DNA of 7,648 bases from an uncultured candidate division Zixibacteria bacterium (GTDB taxonomy: Bacteria > Zixibacteria > MSB-5A5 > GN15 > PGXB01). Positions 1 to 6,485 of the stretch are shown piece after piece. The notes under the pieces were generated by a model that ran no database searches, was not told where the DNA came from, and worked only from the letters and a program-made list of their open reading frames with translations. Position numbers and translations under genes: made by a program. The stretch covers positions 1-7,648 of the forward strand of contig CALAMC010000068.1 in assembly GCA_937925655.1 (NCBI GenBank), in the 5' to 3' direction. Numbering within the stretch: the first letter of the stretch is position 1; each line of letters begins with the position of its first letter.

Positions 1-2020
1 AGCTCAACCTGACTTCGCCGTCGTTTGTCCCGGTCACGGCGCTCAAATCATCGATTCTTCCTGGAGAAACCGTGTCTTCGGATATATCGCCGCCAGCTCC
101 CCATGTACCAGTTCCCTCCGTGTAATTCAATGTCAACGTATCGGTGAAGCCTGCCGAACCGGGACCTACGGTAAAAGCGGTATTGAGGTTAGAATCAGTC
201 CCCTTGACCGCTCTAATTCTGAAATCATTGTAGTCGAGGGAATCACCGCTTCCCGCTCTTTCATACATATAACTGACGATACCGGATACACATCCGCCCG
301 AATCGGTTAAGCCGCTTAGCACCAGATTATTATAGTTGTTCCAAACAGAACATGCGGCATTGACCACAGGCAAATCATTATTACCTCGAACATAAATCTT
401 TAGCGTTCTTTGCAACGTTACATCAGCACTTGAAACGCCGCTTCTATAAGCAAACATTTTATATAATGTGTCCGGTGCATAATAAACATCTCTAATATAA
501 TTATTCGTAAGCGAATTACTAATATCGCCCGGCCAAAATTTGCCGTTGTATTGAGTAACCGGCCCGGAGGCGGTATCAATGGCTATCAAAGTATCGCCGT
601 AACAGCTATAATAGCTACCACCGGGGTCATACCCCCCATAACGATAAAAGGCATCGTTTGATTCCAAGTGATTGTTCCTGATGGTGTATTGGTGGATAGC
701 ATCATTCGCTATAAACTGAAAACCAGCGGCAAGAATCGGGACTGAACCGACGTGATAAATGGTGTCCAAAACAATAGATCGAATATAATTATTTTCAATA
801 ACAATATTGCTGTCGTTACGGTCAACGTGTGCTATTATATAGAATCCAGCAACCCCCGGCCCGTATGCCTTAAAATTAGTCGTGTCCGTATGAGAATAAA
901 GATAGATTTCATTATTGTAAATCTTTATATGACGATTGGCACTATAATATTCTGAATTGGTGTAATTATATTCGTCAGCCCGACGCATTTTGAATCCTTT
1001 GGATTGCACATTAAAGCCATAATGTACATCCCATCCACGATGAGTATTTATGTAATTATTATAAAATTCTATGGGTTTTGACGGCGTTCCCAAACATCCC
1101 TCGACCTCAAAACCACCATCGGCCCCATAATATGTTTCACCGGCCAATAGAACGTTGTTATAAAATTTACTCCCAGCATCAACCAGTCGTGCAAGAATAC
1201 CATAAGCATTGGCCGCACCATAACAGAAATTGCTGGAGGGGTAGGTGTACATAAAATTACGGCAATCAACAGTAACCGTACAATCATAAATCTCAACCAA
1301 ACCATATGCGACTATTCCCTGACATGGAGCATTTTCCACCTTAAGTCCATGTACTTTATAATTATATTCCGTACCAGTAATGCCAACATCTTTGGCCGCC
1401 AGATGAATAACAGCTCCGTCGTAACTGCAACGGCTGGTATATCCGGTTACATAGCTTTTATGTGTCCCACCCCGAATCTCGATGTTCCTGTTGATGTTTC
1501 GCCAGCTCGTGGTTGAACCATTAGTGGCGTTTATTACCCTGCCATCTTGCGGAACCGATGTTATGCACTTGCCATTAGTGCCATTAATAATCGTGCTGAC
1601 GCTATCAATAAGAACGCCGTTACAACCAGCAAGCTCAATACAAGCGTTCCCGTTGGAGTTATCATTCCCTCCATGAATTACCCATCCTCCCTTTATAACA
1701 ACATTTTGGGTCGCACTCATAGACCTTGCCACACGAATCCCGTAATTGTTGTTGCTATTATTGGCTCCAAAAACAAGAGTATCCGTGCCGAGATTTATCA
1801 GAACATTGGTCGCTCCATCATTAATATAAAGCCCACCGGTATCGCTGGTAATCTTGGTCCCGGAAAAAGTTACAGTATCACCCGTTCCAACAATATACGG
1901 AAGGTCGGAAGAAGTAAGGACTATCTGCCCCGCAAACACATGTGAAGCCGCCAAAACCAGCAGAAAAAATATTGGCGGCAAAAACACCTTTGAAATATGG
2001 CCAGAATCCACGCTTTTCAT
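1..2020 (-). CDS. Secreted right-handed beta-helix protein with Ig-like and Fn3 modules (3' end cut by window edge)
   Basis: An open frame of 673 codons starts at ATG 2020 and runs off the left edge. GGAGG lies 6 nt before the ATG. Residues 1-30 form a signal peptide: a basic residue at 11, a hydrophobic core at about 12-27, and VFA before GQ as a likely cleavage site. Residues about 65-515 are rich in Asn, Gly, Thr and beta-branched residues, with recurrent parallel beta-helix turns (NNV 288, NNYI 321, NNEI 369, NNYI 410, NNHL 449, NNYI 506). Residues about 538-635 look like an Ig-like or carboxypeptidase-regulatory-like beta-sandwich, containing VRGNNDLPVVNAACSVW and a TDSGG turn. From about 650, PGRIDDLSAVTG followed by GEVRLS is a typical Fn3 opening, cut by the edge. 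Such proteins are exported and often bind or cleave polysaccharides; no catalytic residues can be assigned here. Twelve cysteines are present, nine of them between 127 and 309, which suits disulfides outside the cytoplasm. A C-terminal sorting signal would lie outside the window. Confidence 0.9.
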   Translation of the reverse strand, partial: MKSVDSGHISKVFLPPIFFLLVLAASHVFAGQIVLTSSDLPYIVGTGDTVTFSGTKITSDTGGLYINDGATNVLINLGTDTLVFGANNSNNNYGIRVARSMSATQNVVIKGGWVIHGGNDNSNGNACIELAGCNGVLIDSVSTIINGTNGKCITSVPQDGRVINATNGSTTSWRNINRNIEIRGGTHKSYVTGYTSRCSYDGAVIHLAAKDVGITGTEYNYKVHGLKVENAPCQGIVAYGLVEIYDCTVTVDCRNFMYTYPSSNFCYGAANAYGILARLVDAGSKFYNNVLLAGETYYGADGGFEVEGCLGTPSKPIEFYNNYINTHRGWDVHYGFNVQSKGFKMRRADEYNYTNSEYYSANRHIKIYNNEIYLYSHTDTTNFKAYGPGVAGFYIIAHVDRNDSNIVIENNYIRSIVLDTIYHVGSVPILAAGFQFIANDAIHQYTIRNNHLESNDAFYRYGGYDPGGSYYSCYGDTLIAIDTASGPVTQYNGKFWPGDISNSLTNNYIRDVYYAPDTLYKMFAYRSGVSSADVTLQRTLKIYVRGNNDLPVVNAACSVWNNYNNLVLSGLTDSGGCVSGIVSYMYERAGSGDSLDYNDFRIRAVKGTDSNLNTAFTVGPGSAGFTDTLTLNYTEGTGTWGAGGDISEDTVSPGRIDDLSAVTGTNDGEVRLS

Positions 2021-2026
2021 ATTATG

Positions 2027-2031
2027 CCTCC
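2027..2031 (-). promoter_or_regulatory. Shine-Dalgarno site of the beta-helix protein gene
   Basis: GGAGG on the minus strand, 6 nt before ATG 2020. It fixes the start directly in front of a well-formed signal peptide. Confidence 0.75.
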
Positions 2032-2106
2032 AAGAGCTTATCTTTTTGCTAAAATAGATTTTTACCCGGTCTGTTTCAAGCTCCTAACAAACACCAACTT
2101 GGCACA

Positions 2107-2135
2107 GTTATTAATCCTCCGCTTCCAAGTGTCAA
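2107..2135 (-). promoter_or_regulatory. Candidate sigma70-like promoter of the beta-helix protein gene
   Basis: A perfect TTGACA (-35) lies at 2135-2130 on the minus strand. It is followed 16-17 nt later by the weak -10 candidates TAATAA (2113-2108) or AATAAC (2112-2107). An inverted pair, ACTTGG (2097-2102) and CCAAGT (2125-2130), brackets the -10 region and could be an operator. The -10 match is poor (about 3 of 6). A separate perfect TATAAT at 2190-2185 without a recognisable -35 is a competing possibility. If the lineage uses a Bacteroidota-like sigma factor, neither reading may hold. Confidence 0.3.
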
Positions 2136-2184
2136 CAATTAAGTTTTCGGCATTTTATTTAGCTAATCTTAATAACAATTGTAT

Positions 2185-2190
2185 ATTATA
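2185..2190 (-). promoter_or_regulatory. Perfect TATAAT, possible alternative -10 element
   Basis: TATAAT on the minus strand, about 165 nt before the beta-helix protein start. No good -35 hexamer lies 15-19 nt upstream. In AT-rich spacer DNA a chance match is quite possible. Confidence 0.2.
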
Positions 2191-2434
2191 GGCCGAGCGA
2201 TGATGTTTCCCGTATCTTTTTAATACATGGGTTCTTAGGGCAACCCCCCCTTTGATTGCAGGTCCAAAAACTGTATGTATTGGCGATCATTTATTGGCAT
2301 AATGTTCAAATTTATGGCAAATAACAAATAAATTCTGACTGGCGTAATAATGCTGGTCCCCATTAGCAAAAGTCTGCTTTTTCTATCGCAAGGCCATATT
2401 CGTTTGCCCCATTTCGATTTTGCCCAAGGAAATA

Positions 2435-3115
2435 TCATATAATCGTCACTTCCGGTTCTTTGATGAAAATTCGACATGTTTTTTTCCCGGTCTCTATTTC
2501 TTTAGTTAGGCTAATTTTCACGGGTCCTATTTTGACGAAAGTCATCTTAAGATAATCCCTGAAACCCATCTTATAATGAAGTGCAAGGCTTCGTTCGTTC
2601 GTAATTTCAATTATTGCATAATGCTGCCTGATATGATTACTTTCTATATATCGGTCAACCGCCTCGCACATTTTAAGATATAATCCCTTCCTCCTATCTT
2701 CAGGCAGTACCAAAATGGCAAACCAATAAGTCTCATCCGCATCGAAATTGTATTCGAAACCCATGCCTCTTACATAACAGCACCCCGAGCAGAGGGCCAA
2801 AAATCCCGAAGGCTCCGCTTCGGGGAGACTTGCCAAAAAAAAGATTACTTTGGAATTCTGCAGACCGATAGTGTATTCTTCACTCCAGCCAGTAATACTG
2901 ATGACATGATTGATATCATCCGGATCGGCCTGTTTAACAGATATTGAATTATTCAATTCATCGGTAATATTTATTTTCTTAGTTCTTACCATTACCGCCT
3001 TATTAAATACTGCCAGTTGTTTCGGAAGTTTCCTGGTTATTGAAAGCAAACATAAATCCAACCGTCCATCCATCAAATAAGAAGCCATTCTATTAAGAAA
3101 AGCCATCAATTGCAT
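2435..3115 (-). CDS. GNAT-family N-acyltransferase, 226 aa
   Basis: Probable acyl-CoA-dependent (or acyl-adenylate/carrier-dependent) acyltransferase of the GNAT fold, cytoplasmic. The core spans about residues 58-200. A central strand, ETYWFAILVLPEDRRKGLY, leads into motif A, with R-R-K-G-L at about 141-145 as the pyrophosphate-binding loop (family pattern Q/R-x-x-G-x-G/A). The following helix is LKMCEAVDRYIE. Motif B is NERSLALHYKMGF (about 173-185), the usual end of GNAT domains. The first 50 residues are basic and not clearly part of the fold. The chosen ATG is 1 nt after the stop of the ligase gene and has GAGAGG 6 nt upstream; a TTG 18 nt further up would overlap the ligase and has no such site. 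The tight spacing implies translational coupling and a joint pathway with the ligase. The acyl group and acceptor cannot be read from sequence; amino-sugar acylation of the glycan is an inference from context. Confidence 0.85.
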   Translation of the reverse strand: MQLMAFLNRMASYLMDGRLDLCLLSITRKLPKQLAVFNKAVMVRTKKINITDELNNSISVKQADPDDINHVISITGWSEEYTIGLQNSKVIFFLASLPEAEPSGFLALCSGCCYVRGMGFEYNFDADETYWFAILVLPEDRRKGLYLKMCEAVDRYIESNHIRQHYAIIEITNERSLALHYKMGFRDYLKMTFVKIGPVKISLTKEIETGKKTCRIFIKEPEVTII

Positions 3116-3116
3116 T

Positions 3117-4460
3117 TTATGCCTCTCTGTCAATTTTGCAGACTGAAAACTGGAATTTACCCCGACCGGTTAGCGGTATCTGGTCAACAAATACGATATC
3201 ATAGTGCATTTTGGGACCAAAAAACCGGGGCACTGCTTCGGCCAAAATCCTTAAGCTGTTTTCACCAAAATCATCCGACTTCACAACATTGAACCGAAGA
3301 TGGTCAATCCTGTCCTGAACAATTTGAGTCTGTTTAAAGCCTGGTATATGAATGGTGAAAGTATCCAGAATGGAAATACCCGAAATTTTTTTCCCTTCAG
3401 GGGTATAAAGACAATCGGTGGTCCGGCCAACAACTCTTCCGATCCTGGGCAAACCTCTCCCACAATCGCATTTCCCTACTCGAGCGGTAGCCAAGTCGCC
3501 AATTTCATAGCGTATAAACGGCATTCCGAAATTATACAAATCCGTTATAATCAGCCGCCCCGGATTTTGCTCATCGCCGTCCTCAATTTCCACATATACA
3601 CCCTCGGCGGCGATATGAAGCCCGTCATGAGCCTCACATTCTGAGGCTATAATCGAAACTTCCTCACACCCATAACGGTCGAAAACAATCTTCCCAAAAA
3701 CATCCTCAATAACCCTTCGTTCGTGGGGGAATAGAGTTTCGGCCGTCGAAATGATGCTTTTCAGTTTAATGCCACCGATACCCCGGTCAATCATAAACCT
3801 GGCCAGGAGATATAAAGAATGGCCGTGACCAAAGAGGACTTCCGGTTCGAAGTGCCGCATCCGCTTGATAAAATCCAGCATCCGCTCCTCATTCATGTTA
3901 AGCGTGTCTAAAAATATCGACCGGGCATAGAGCGACATGTAAATCCGTTGTTTAAGACTATATTTCTTATCAGTGTCGCCCCACAGCGCCGCTTGCTTTA
4001 TACCGGGGTAATAATTTGCCCAGCCATTATGGCGGTAAATCAAGGCATGTTTAAGTAAAGTAGCCTTTTTATCCCAATATAATTTGAGGGGGACCCCGGT
4101 CGAGCCGCCGGTTCTTTTGTAATTCATCTGTTCCGTCCGATATCCTCTTGAAATAAGCTTTCCTTCGTTTCTACGGATATCATCTTTGGTTAGGACGGGG
4201 CATTTCTTGAAATCCTTGAAGTCCTTAATATCGCCAGGATTCAGGCCAATACGTTTAAATCTTTCTCTATAAAATTCGTTGTTTTCTTGGACAAATCGAA
4301 GCAGGTTCCCGATTGCATCCCATTGATTTTCCAAGATATGGGTTTCAGTTAAGTATTGCGATTCCAGTAGTTTTTTTGCCAAAGGCATGTAGTTCAGACC
4401 GTGACGACGGTTATAAAATGGCACAAAAATATTTCTTGATAATATACCACATAAGTCCAT
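3117..4460 (-). CDS. CapK/PaaK-type adenylate-forming ligase (phenylacetate-CoA ligase / F390 synthetase family), 447 aa
   Basis: ANL-superfamily enzyme that would activate a carboxylate with ATP as an acyl-adenylate, then usually form a thioester. Visible motifs (numbered from ATG 4460): the phosphate loop RTGGSTGVPLKLYWD at about 116-130, DRYGCEEVS (aromatic/Glu motif) at about 261-269, MPFIRYEIGD at about 313-322 with the conserved Asp, the hinge region GRVVGRTTD ending near 349, and GRGKFQFS near the C-terminus with candidate catalytic Lys 435. C275, H278, H282 and the C-x-C at 331-333 match the Cys/His pattern common in PaaK/CapK proteins and may bind a metal. Length fits the family (about 430-460). 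ATG 4460 is preceded by GAGAGG with a 9-10 nt gap; a TTG at 4502 would add 14 residues unlike the family. Homologues often sit in capsule and exopolysaccharide loci. The substrate is unknown; a role in glycan acyl decoration with the adjacent GNAT is inferred. Confidence 0.88.
   Translation of the reverse strand: MDLCGILSRNIFVPFYNRRHGLNYMPLAKKLLESQYLTETHILENQWDAIGNLLRFVQENNEFYRERFKRIGLNPGDIKDFKDFKKCPVLTKDDIRRNEGKLISRGYRTEQMNYKRTGGSTGVPLKLYWDKKATLLKHALIYRHNGWANYYPGIKQAALWGDTDKKYSLKQRIYMSLYARSIFLDTLNMNEERMLDFIKRMRHFEPEVLFGHGHSLYLLARFMIDRGIGGIKLKSIISTAETLFPHERRVIEDVFGKIVFDRYGCEEVSIIASECEAHDGLHIAAEGVYVEIEDGDEQNPGRLIITDLYNFGMPFIRYEIGDLATARVGKCDCGRGLPRIGRVVGRTTDCLYTPEGKKISGISILDTFTIHIPGFKQTQIVQDRIDHLRFNVVKSDDFGENSLRILAEAVPRFFGPKMHYDIVFVDQIPLTGRGKFQFSVCKIDREA
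3122..3127 (-). promoter_or_regulatory. Shine-Dalgarno site of the GNAT gene, inside the ligase 3' end
   Basis: GAGAGG on the minus strand, 6 nt before ATG 3115. It lies in the last codons of the upstream ligase gene. It decides for the ATG at 3115 over the TTG at 3133. Confidence 0.65.
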
Positions 4461-4663
4461 TATACTAATCCTCTCATAGGATTGAGATACACATGATGAC
4501 AACCCGAATGTAAACTTACAGACCTATACATAATGCCGGGGCTTCTGGTAATAATACGAGCATCTATAAATAGGCGTCTTTGGCCGGTCGGAGTATGTTC
4601 AGCTACCGCAGGCACCCGAAGGGGCCACTTGGGGACCGCGGTTTTCATTCCTTCAATCTTCAT
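4460..4663 (-). CDS. Possible 67-aa orphan protein, coupled to the ligase gene by TAATG
   Basis: Not recognised. An ATG frame fills the 225-bp gap between the flippase stop (4686) and the ligase start, beginning 22 nt after the flippase gene. Its TAA shares one base with the ligase ATG, a classic translational-coupling arrangement. Codon choice looks plausible for coding. The product is basic (many Arg), has a Pro-rich N-terminal third, a HSGCHH segment near residue 53, and no transmembrane segment or signal peptide. It has no DSL-type phosphopantetheine site, so it is not an acyl carrier protein. The only purine-rich site upstream (AAGGGGA) is about 12 nt away, which is long. It could be a genuine small protein, a decayed gene remnant, or chance. 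Confidence 0.35.
   Translation of the reverse strand: MKIEGMKTAVPKWPLRVPAVAEHTPTGQRRLFIDARIITRSPGIMYRSVSLHSGCHHVYLNPMRGLV
4470..4475 (-). promoter_or_regulatory. Shine-Dalgarno site of the ligase gene
   Basis: GAGAGG on the minus strand, 9 nt before ATG 4460. The same hexamer precedes the next gene in the operon. It lies inside the possible 67-codon ORF, whose stop overlaps this ATG. Confidence 0.6.
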
Positions 4664-4685
4664 TTGTCAATGTCATCCCCTTTAT

Positions 4686-6209
4686 TCACTTTTGGATAAA
4701 CCTGATTAAAGAGACGGACTTTCCCATCAGTCTTTTTCGATCATCGTTCTCAAGAACAATCGCAAATAAGCCAGCCAGCATCACTAACGACACTACAGCA
4801 CAATCGAAAATCAATTTCAACCAAGTGTCGGGCAAAATTAATTTGCTTACTATATACGAAGTGGGCAGGACAAACGCTATTGATTTCAGGGCGGACATGG
4901 AAGCCATGGCATAAAATTTTGCGACAGGCGCTTTCATTACCCTGTAGAAGACTACGGGGTAAATTAGAGTATAAATTATAAGTTGCGGAATGGTTGTCCC
5001 CAAGGCCACCCCGAAAATGCCATAGGACTTAACCAGAACGACCGATAATACTATATTAGAAAGAGCCTCCGATCCGAGAATATAAAAAGTAATACGATGC
5101 TTTGATATGCCCATCAGAACCGAATTAGCAATTATCTGAGGAAATGTTATTGATGCGCCTACTATAAGGATATGAAGTACAATAATGGCATCGACAAAAT
5201 CCTTCTTGACCCATAACAGGATAAATGGTCCGCCGAAAAAAAGTAGGATTATGCACAGGTATGCCGAAAGATAGTATAAATACCGAGTCGATTTGGAATA
5301 AACATCCATAATTTTTTCAAAATCCTTTAGGGCCTCAAAATGGCTGATGGCGGGAACCAGAGGGGTCGCGATAACCATTATGGAATTCCTCATTTGCGTA
5401 ATTATCAGTGCGGGGACAGAGAACACGGCAATATCCGCAGTCGATAAAAAGGCTCCGATGACAAGATTGTCTGTCTGAAAAATCACTGTCCAGGCAATCA
5501 CGATTAGAAAAGAATAAATTCCGTAATTTATCATCTTTCGGGTTTTATCCATACTGATATATTTCTTGGAGAATTTGACCTGGGGAAACATCCGGCTTCT
5601 GATATTATAGCGCCAGATAGCTGATACGATTTCCAAACCCAGAATTAAAACCGCCATCTCGATTAGCCCGTAACCAATTTCAAGAAGAATTATAATGCCC
5701 AGCGTTTCAAAAATCTTTGTACCTATTAAGAAATAATTGACAATGTCGAAGCGGTGGAACGGCCCCAAGGAACAAAAGGGTATGGTTGCGAAATACAAAG
5801 CGAGATTAACGCCCAGGATAAAAACTATAACTTGGGTGGTGAAGAAATATTCCGGCGGAATATTAAAAAGTTGAAGGATAAATAGGTCTATAAACAACGC
5901 AATGATTAAGGTCGCCCCCGAGATAAACAAGTACAGACGAGCCGAGGAATTGATTATCTGATTAAGTTGTATCCAATCATGTTCGGCGTAATATTTGGAA
6001 ACATACCTGACAAGTGATTGTTGAATCCCCATATCTGCCAGCCTTACGTAGGCCAGCAATGAAAAGACCAGGGTCCAAAGCCCGTATTGATCCTTACCCA
6101 GACTCGCAATTAAATACGGGGTAAAGAAAAAGGATATAATTATTCCGATAACCATTCCTGCGGTCGATGAGAAAATATTTTTAAAAAACTGGCTTATAAC
6201 GGAAACCAT
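4686..6209 (-). CDS. Wzx-type polysaccharide flippase (MOP/MATE superfamily), 507 aa
   Basis: Integral inner-membrane protein predicted to flip lipid-linked oligosaccharide units to the outer face for polymerisation. It is strongly hydrophobic throughout, with about 12-14 membrane segments and short basic loops. The N-terminal region is family-typical: a first helix, then FFFTPYLIASLGKDQYGLW at about 27-45, then DMGIQQSLVRYVSKYYAEHD at about 59-78, matching the LG..yGlw and D.Gi..sl.ry.a pattern of Wzx/RfbX proteins. In the second half, TDNLVIGAFLSTADIAVFSV repeats the pseudo-symmetric pattern, and GIFGVALGTTIPQLI near the C-terminal part is typical of late MOP helices. Length fits the family (about 420-510). 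ATG 6209 has AGGAG with a 6-nt gap; the GTG at 6236 would add nine residues without support. Sugar specificity cannot be read from the sequence. It is separated from the upstream Wzy_C gene by a spacer that may hold its own promoter. Confidence 0.92.
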   Translation of the reverse strand: MVSVISQFFKNIFSSTAGMVIGIIISFFFTPYLIASLGKDQYGLWTLVFSLLAYVRLADMGIQQSLVRYVSKYYAEHDWIQLNQIINSSARLYLFISGATLIIALFIDLFILQLFNIPPEYFFTTQVIVFILGVNLALYFATIPFCSLGPFHRFDIVNYFLIGTKIFETLGIIILLEIGYGLIEMAVLILGLEIVSAIWRYNIRSRMFPQVKFSKKYISMDKTRKMINYGIYSFLIVIAWTVIFQTDNLVIGAFLSTADIAVFSVPALIITQMRNSIMVIATPLVPAISHFEALKDFEKIMDVYSKSTRYLYYLSAYLCIILLFFGGPFILLWVKKDFVDAIIVLHILIVGASITFPQIIANSVLMGISKHRITFYILGSEALSNIVLSVVLVKSYGIFGVALGTTIPQLIIYTLIYPVVFYRVMKAPVAKFYAMASMSALKSIAFVLPTSYIVSKLILPDTWLKLIFDCAVVSLVMLAGLFAIVLENDDRKRLMGKSVSLIRFIQK

Positions 6210-6215
6210 CAATTT

Positions 6216-6220
6216 CTCCT
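6216..6220 (-). promoter_or_regulatory. Shine-Dalgarno site of the flippase gene
   Basis: AGGAG on the minus strand, 6 nt before ATG 6209. It decides for this ATG over the GTG at 6236. Confidence 0.75.
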
Positions 6221-6272
6221 GAATCGCCAAAGTCACTTCCGTGATCTAACAATTCCCAATGTTACAGGGTAT

Positions 6273-6290
6273 CCAATTGGAAATAATTGG
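6273..6290. repeat. AT-rich inverted repeat with palindrome CCAATTGG
   Basis: CCAATT (6273-6278) and AATTGG (6285-6290) form a perfect 6-bp inverted repeat with a 6-nt loop. The first arm also belongs to the 8-bp palindrome CCAATTGG (6273-6280). It lies about 65 nt before the flippase start and could be a protein-binding site. Function unknown. Confidence 0.3.
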
Positions 6291-6341
6291 CACCAGCTTC
6301 CCCCAAAATCATCCAAAATAAATTACCCAGCGATTGGGAAA

Positions 6342-6361
6342 GCCGGACACAAACATCCGGC
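6342..6361 (-). other. GC-rich hairpin in the flippase leader
   Basis: GCCGGA and TCCGGC form a perfect 6-bp stem around an 8-nt loop. On the minus strand it is followed by only TTT and then CCC, so as an intrinsic terminator it is weak. It lies about 130 nt downstream of the Wzy_C gene stop and about 130 nt upstream of the flippase start. It could be a partial terminator, an mRNA-stability element or leader structure. Confidence 0.3.
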
Positions 6362-6384
6362 ATTGTCCAGCAGCGCTCATTCAA

Positions 6385-6412
6385 GCTATAAATAATAACT
6401 CAGAGTATTCAA
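6385..6412 (-). promoter_or_regulatory. Candidate promoter for the flippase gene
   Basis: TTGAAT (6412-6407) and TATAGC (6390-6385) on the minus strand, 16 nt apart, each matching 4 of 6 consensus bases. The leader to ATG 6209 would be about 170 nt and would include the GC-rich hairpin and the CCAATTGG inverted repeat. AT-rich sequence makes chance matches likely. Confidence 0.22.
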
Positions 6413-6434
6413 ATTACATCCTGCAATGCAATAT

Positions 6435-6452
6435 AAAAAGAGATTTCGTCTC
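6435..6452 (-). terminator. Weak terminator-like hairpin after the Wzy_C gene
   Basis: On the minus strand GAGA, loop CGAAA and TCTC are followed directly by TTTTT, about 35 nt after the stop codon. The position and T-tract suit an intrinsic terminator, but the stem is only 4 bp. Confidence 0.22.
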
Positions 6453-6485
6453 AATGTGCAAGAACCCACATTAATAAATCTGACC

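Larger units (their letters stand above)
2032..2434. other. Non-coding spacer between the GNAT gene and the beta-helix protein gene
   Basis: About 400 bp with no convincing gene. The half next to the beta-helix gene is AT-rich and carries the promoter candidates. The other half holds a run of seven C (2244-2250), a weak inverted repeat GGGTT/AACCC (2229-2233 and 2242-2246, 8-nt loop), and a direct repeat TATTGGC (2278-2284 and 2292-2298). No GC-rich stem with a T-tract was found after the GNAT stop, so the operon end is not marked by an obvious intrinsic terminator. An 80-codon minus-strand frame (2477-2235) crosses it but overlaps the GNAT gene and shows no family features. Confidence 0.6.

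Noticed and set aside
1069..1305. 78-codon minus-strand frame inside the beta-helix gene
   Set aside because: Out-of-frame shadow; the main frame carries the NN-turn repeats through the same bases.
752..2191. Plus-strand frames opposite the beta-helix gene and its leader (for example 1547-1945)
   Set aside because: All but the spacer frame at 1997-2191 lie largely or wholly antisense to a clearly coding minus-strand frame. None shows recognisable family features.
2346..2395. AAAAG/CTTTT hairpin (about 2367-2380) as a terminator
   Set aside because: The stem is A/T-rich. The T-run is on the plus strand, where no gene ends, and on the minus strand the stem is followed by GCTAATGG rather than a T-tract.
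2235..2477. 80-codon minus-strand frame after the GNAT gene
   Set aside because: It overlaps the last 43 bp of the GNAT gene in another frame, has no good ribosome site, and its product shows no domain-like pattern. More likely chance in spacer DNA.
3110..3644. Plus-strand frames at 3110-3292 and 3300-3644 and a minus-strand frame at 3281-3463
   Set aside because: Shadows of the ligase gene, whose own frame carries intact ANL motifs across this stretch.
4460..4663. Small ORF as an acyl carrier protein for the adjacent ligase
   Set aside because: No DSL-type serine motif and a basic, not acidic, composition.
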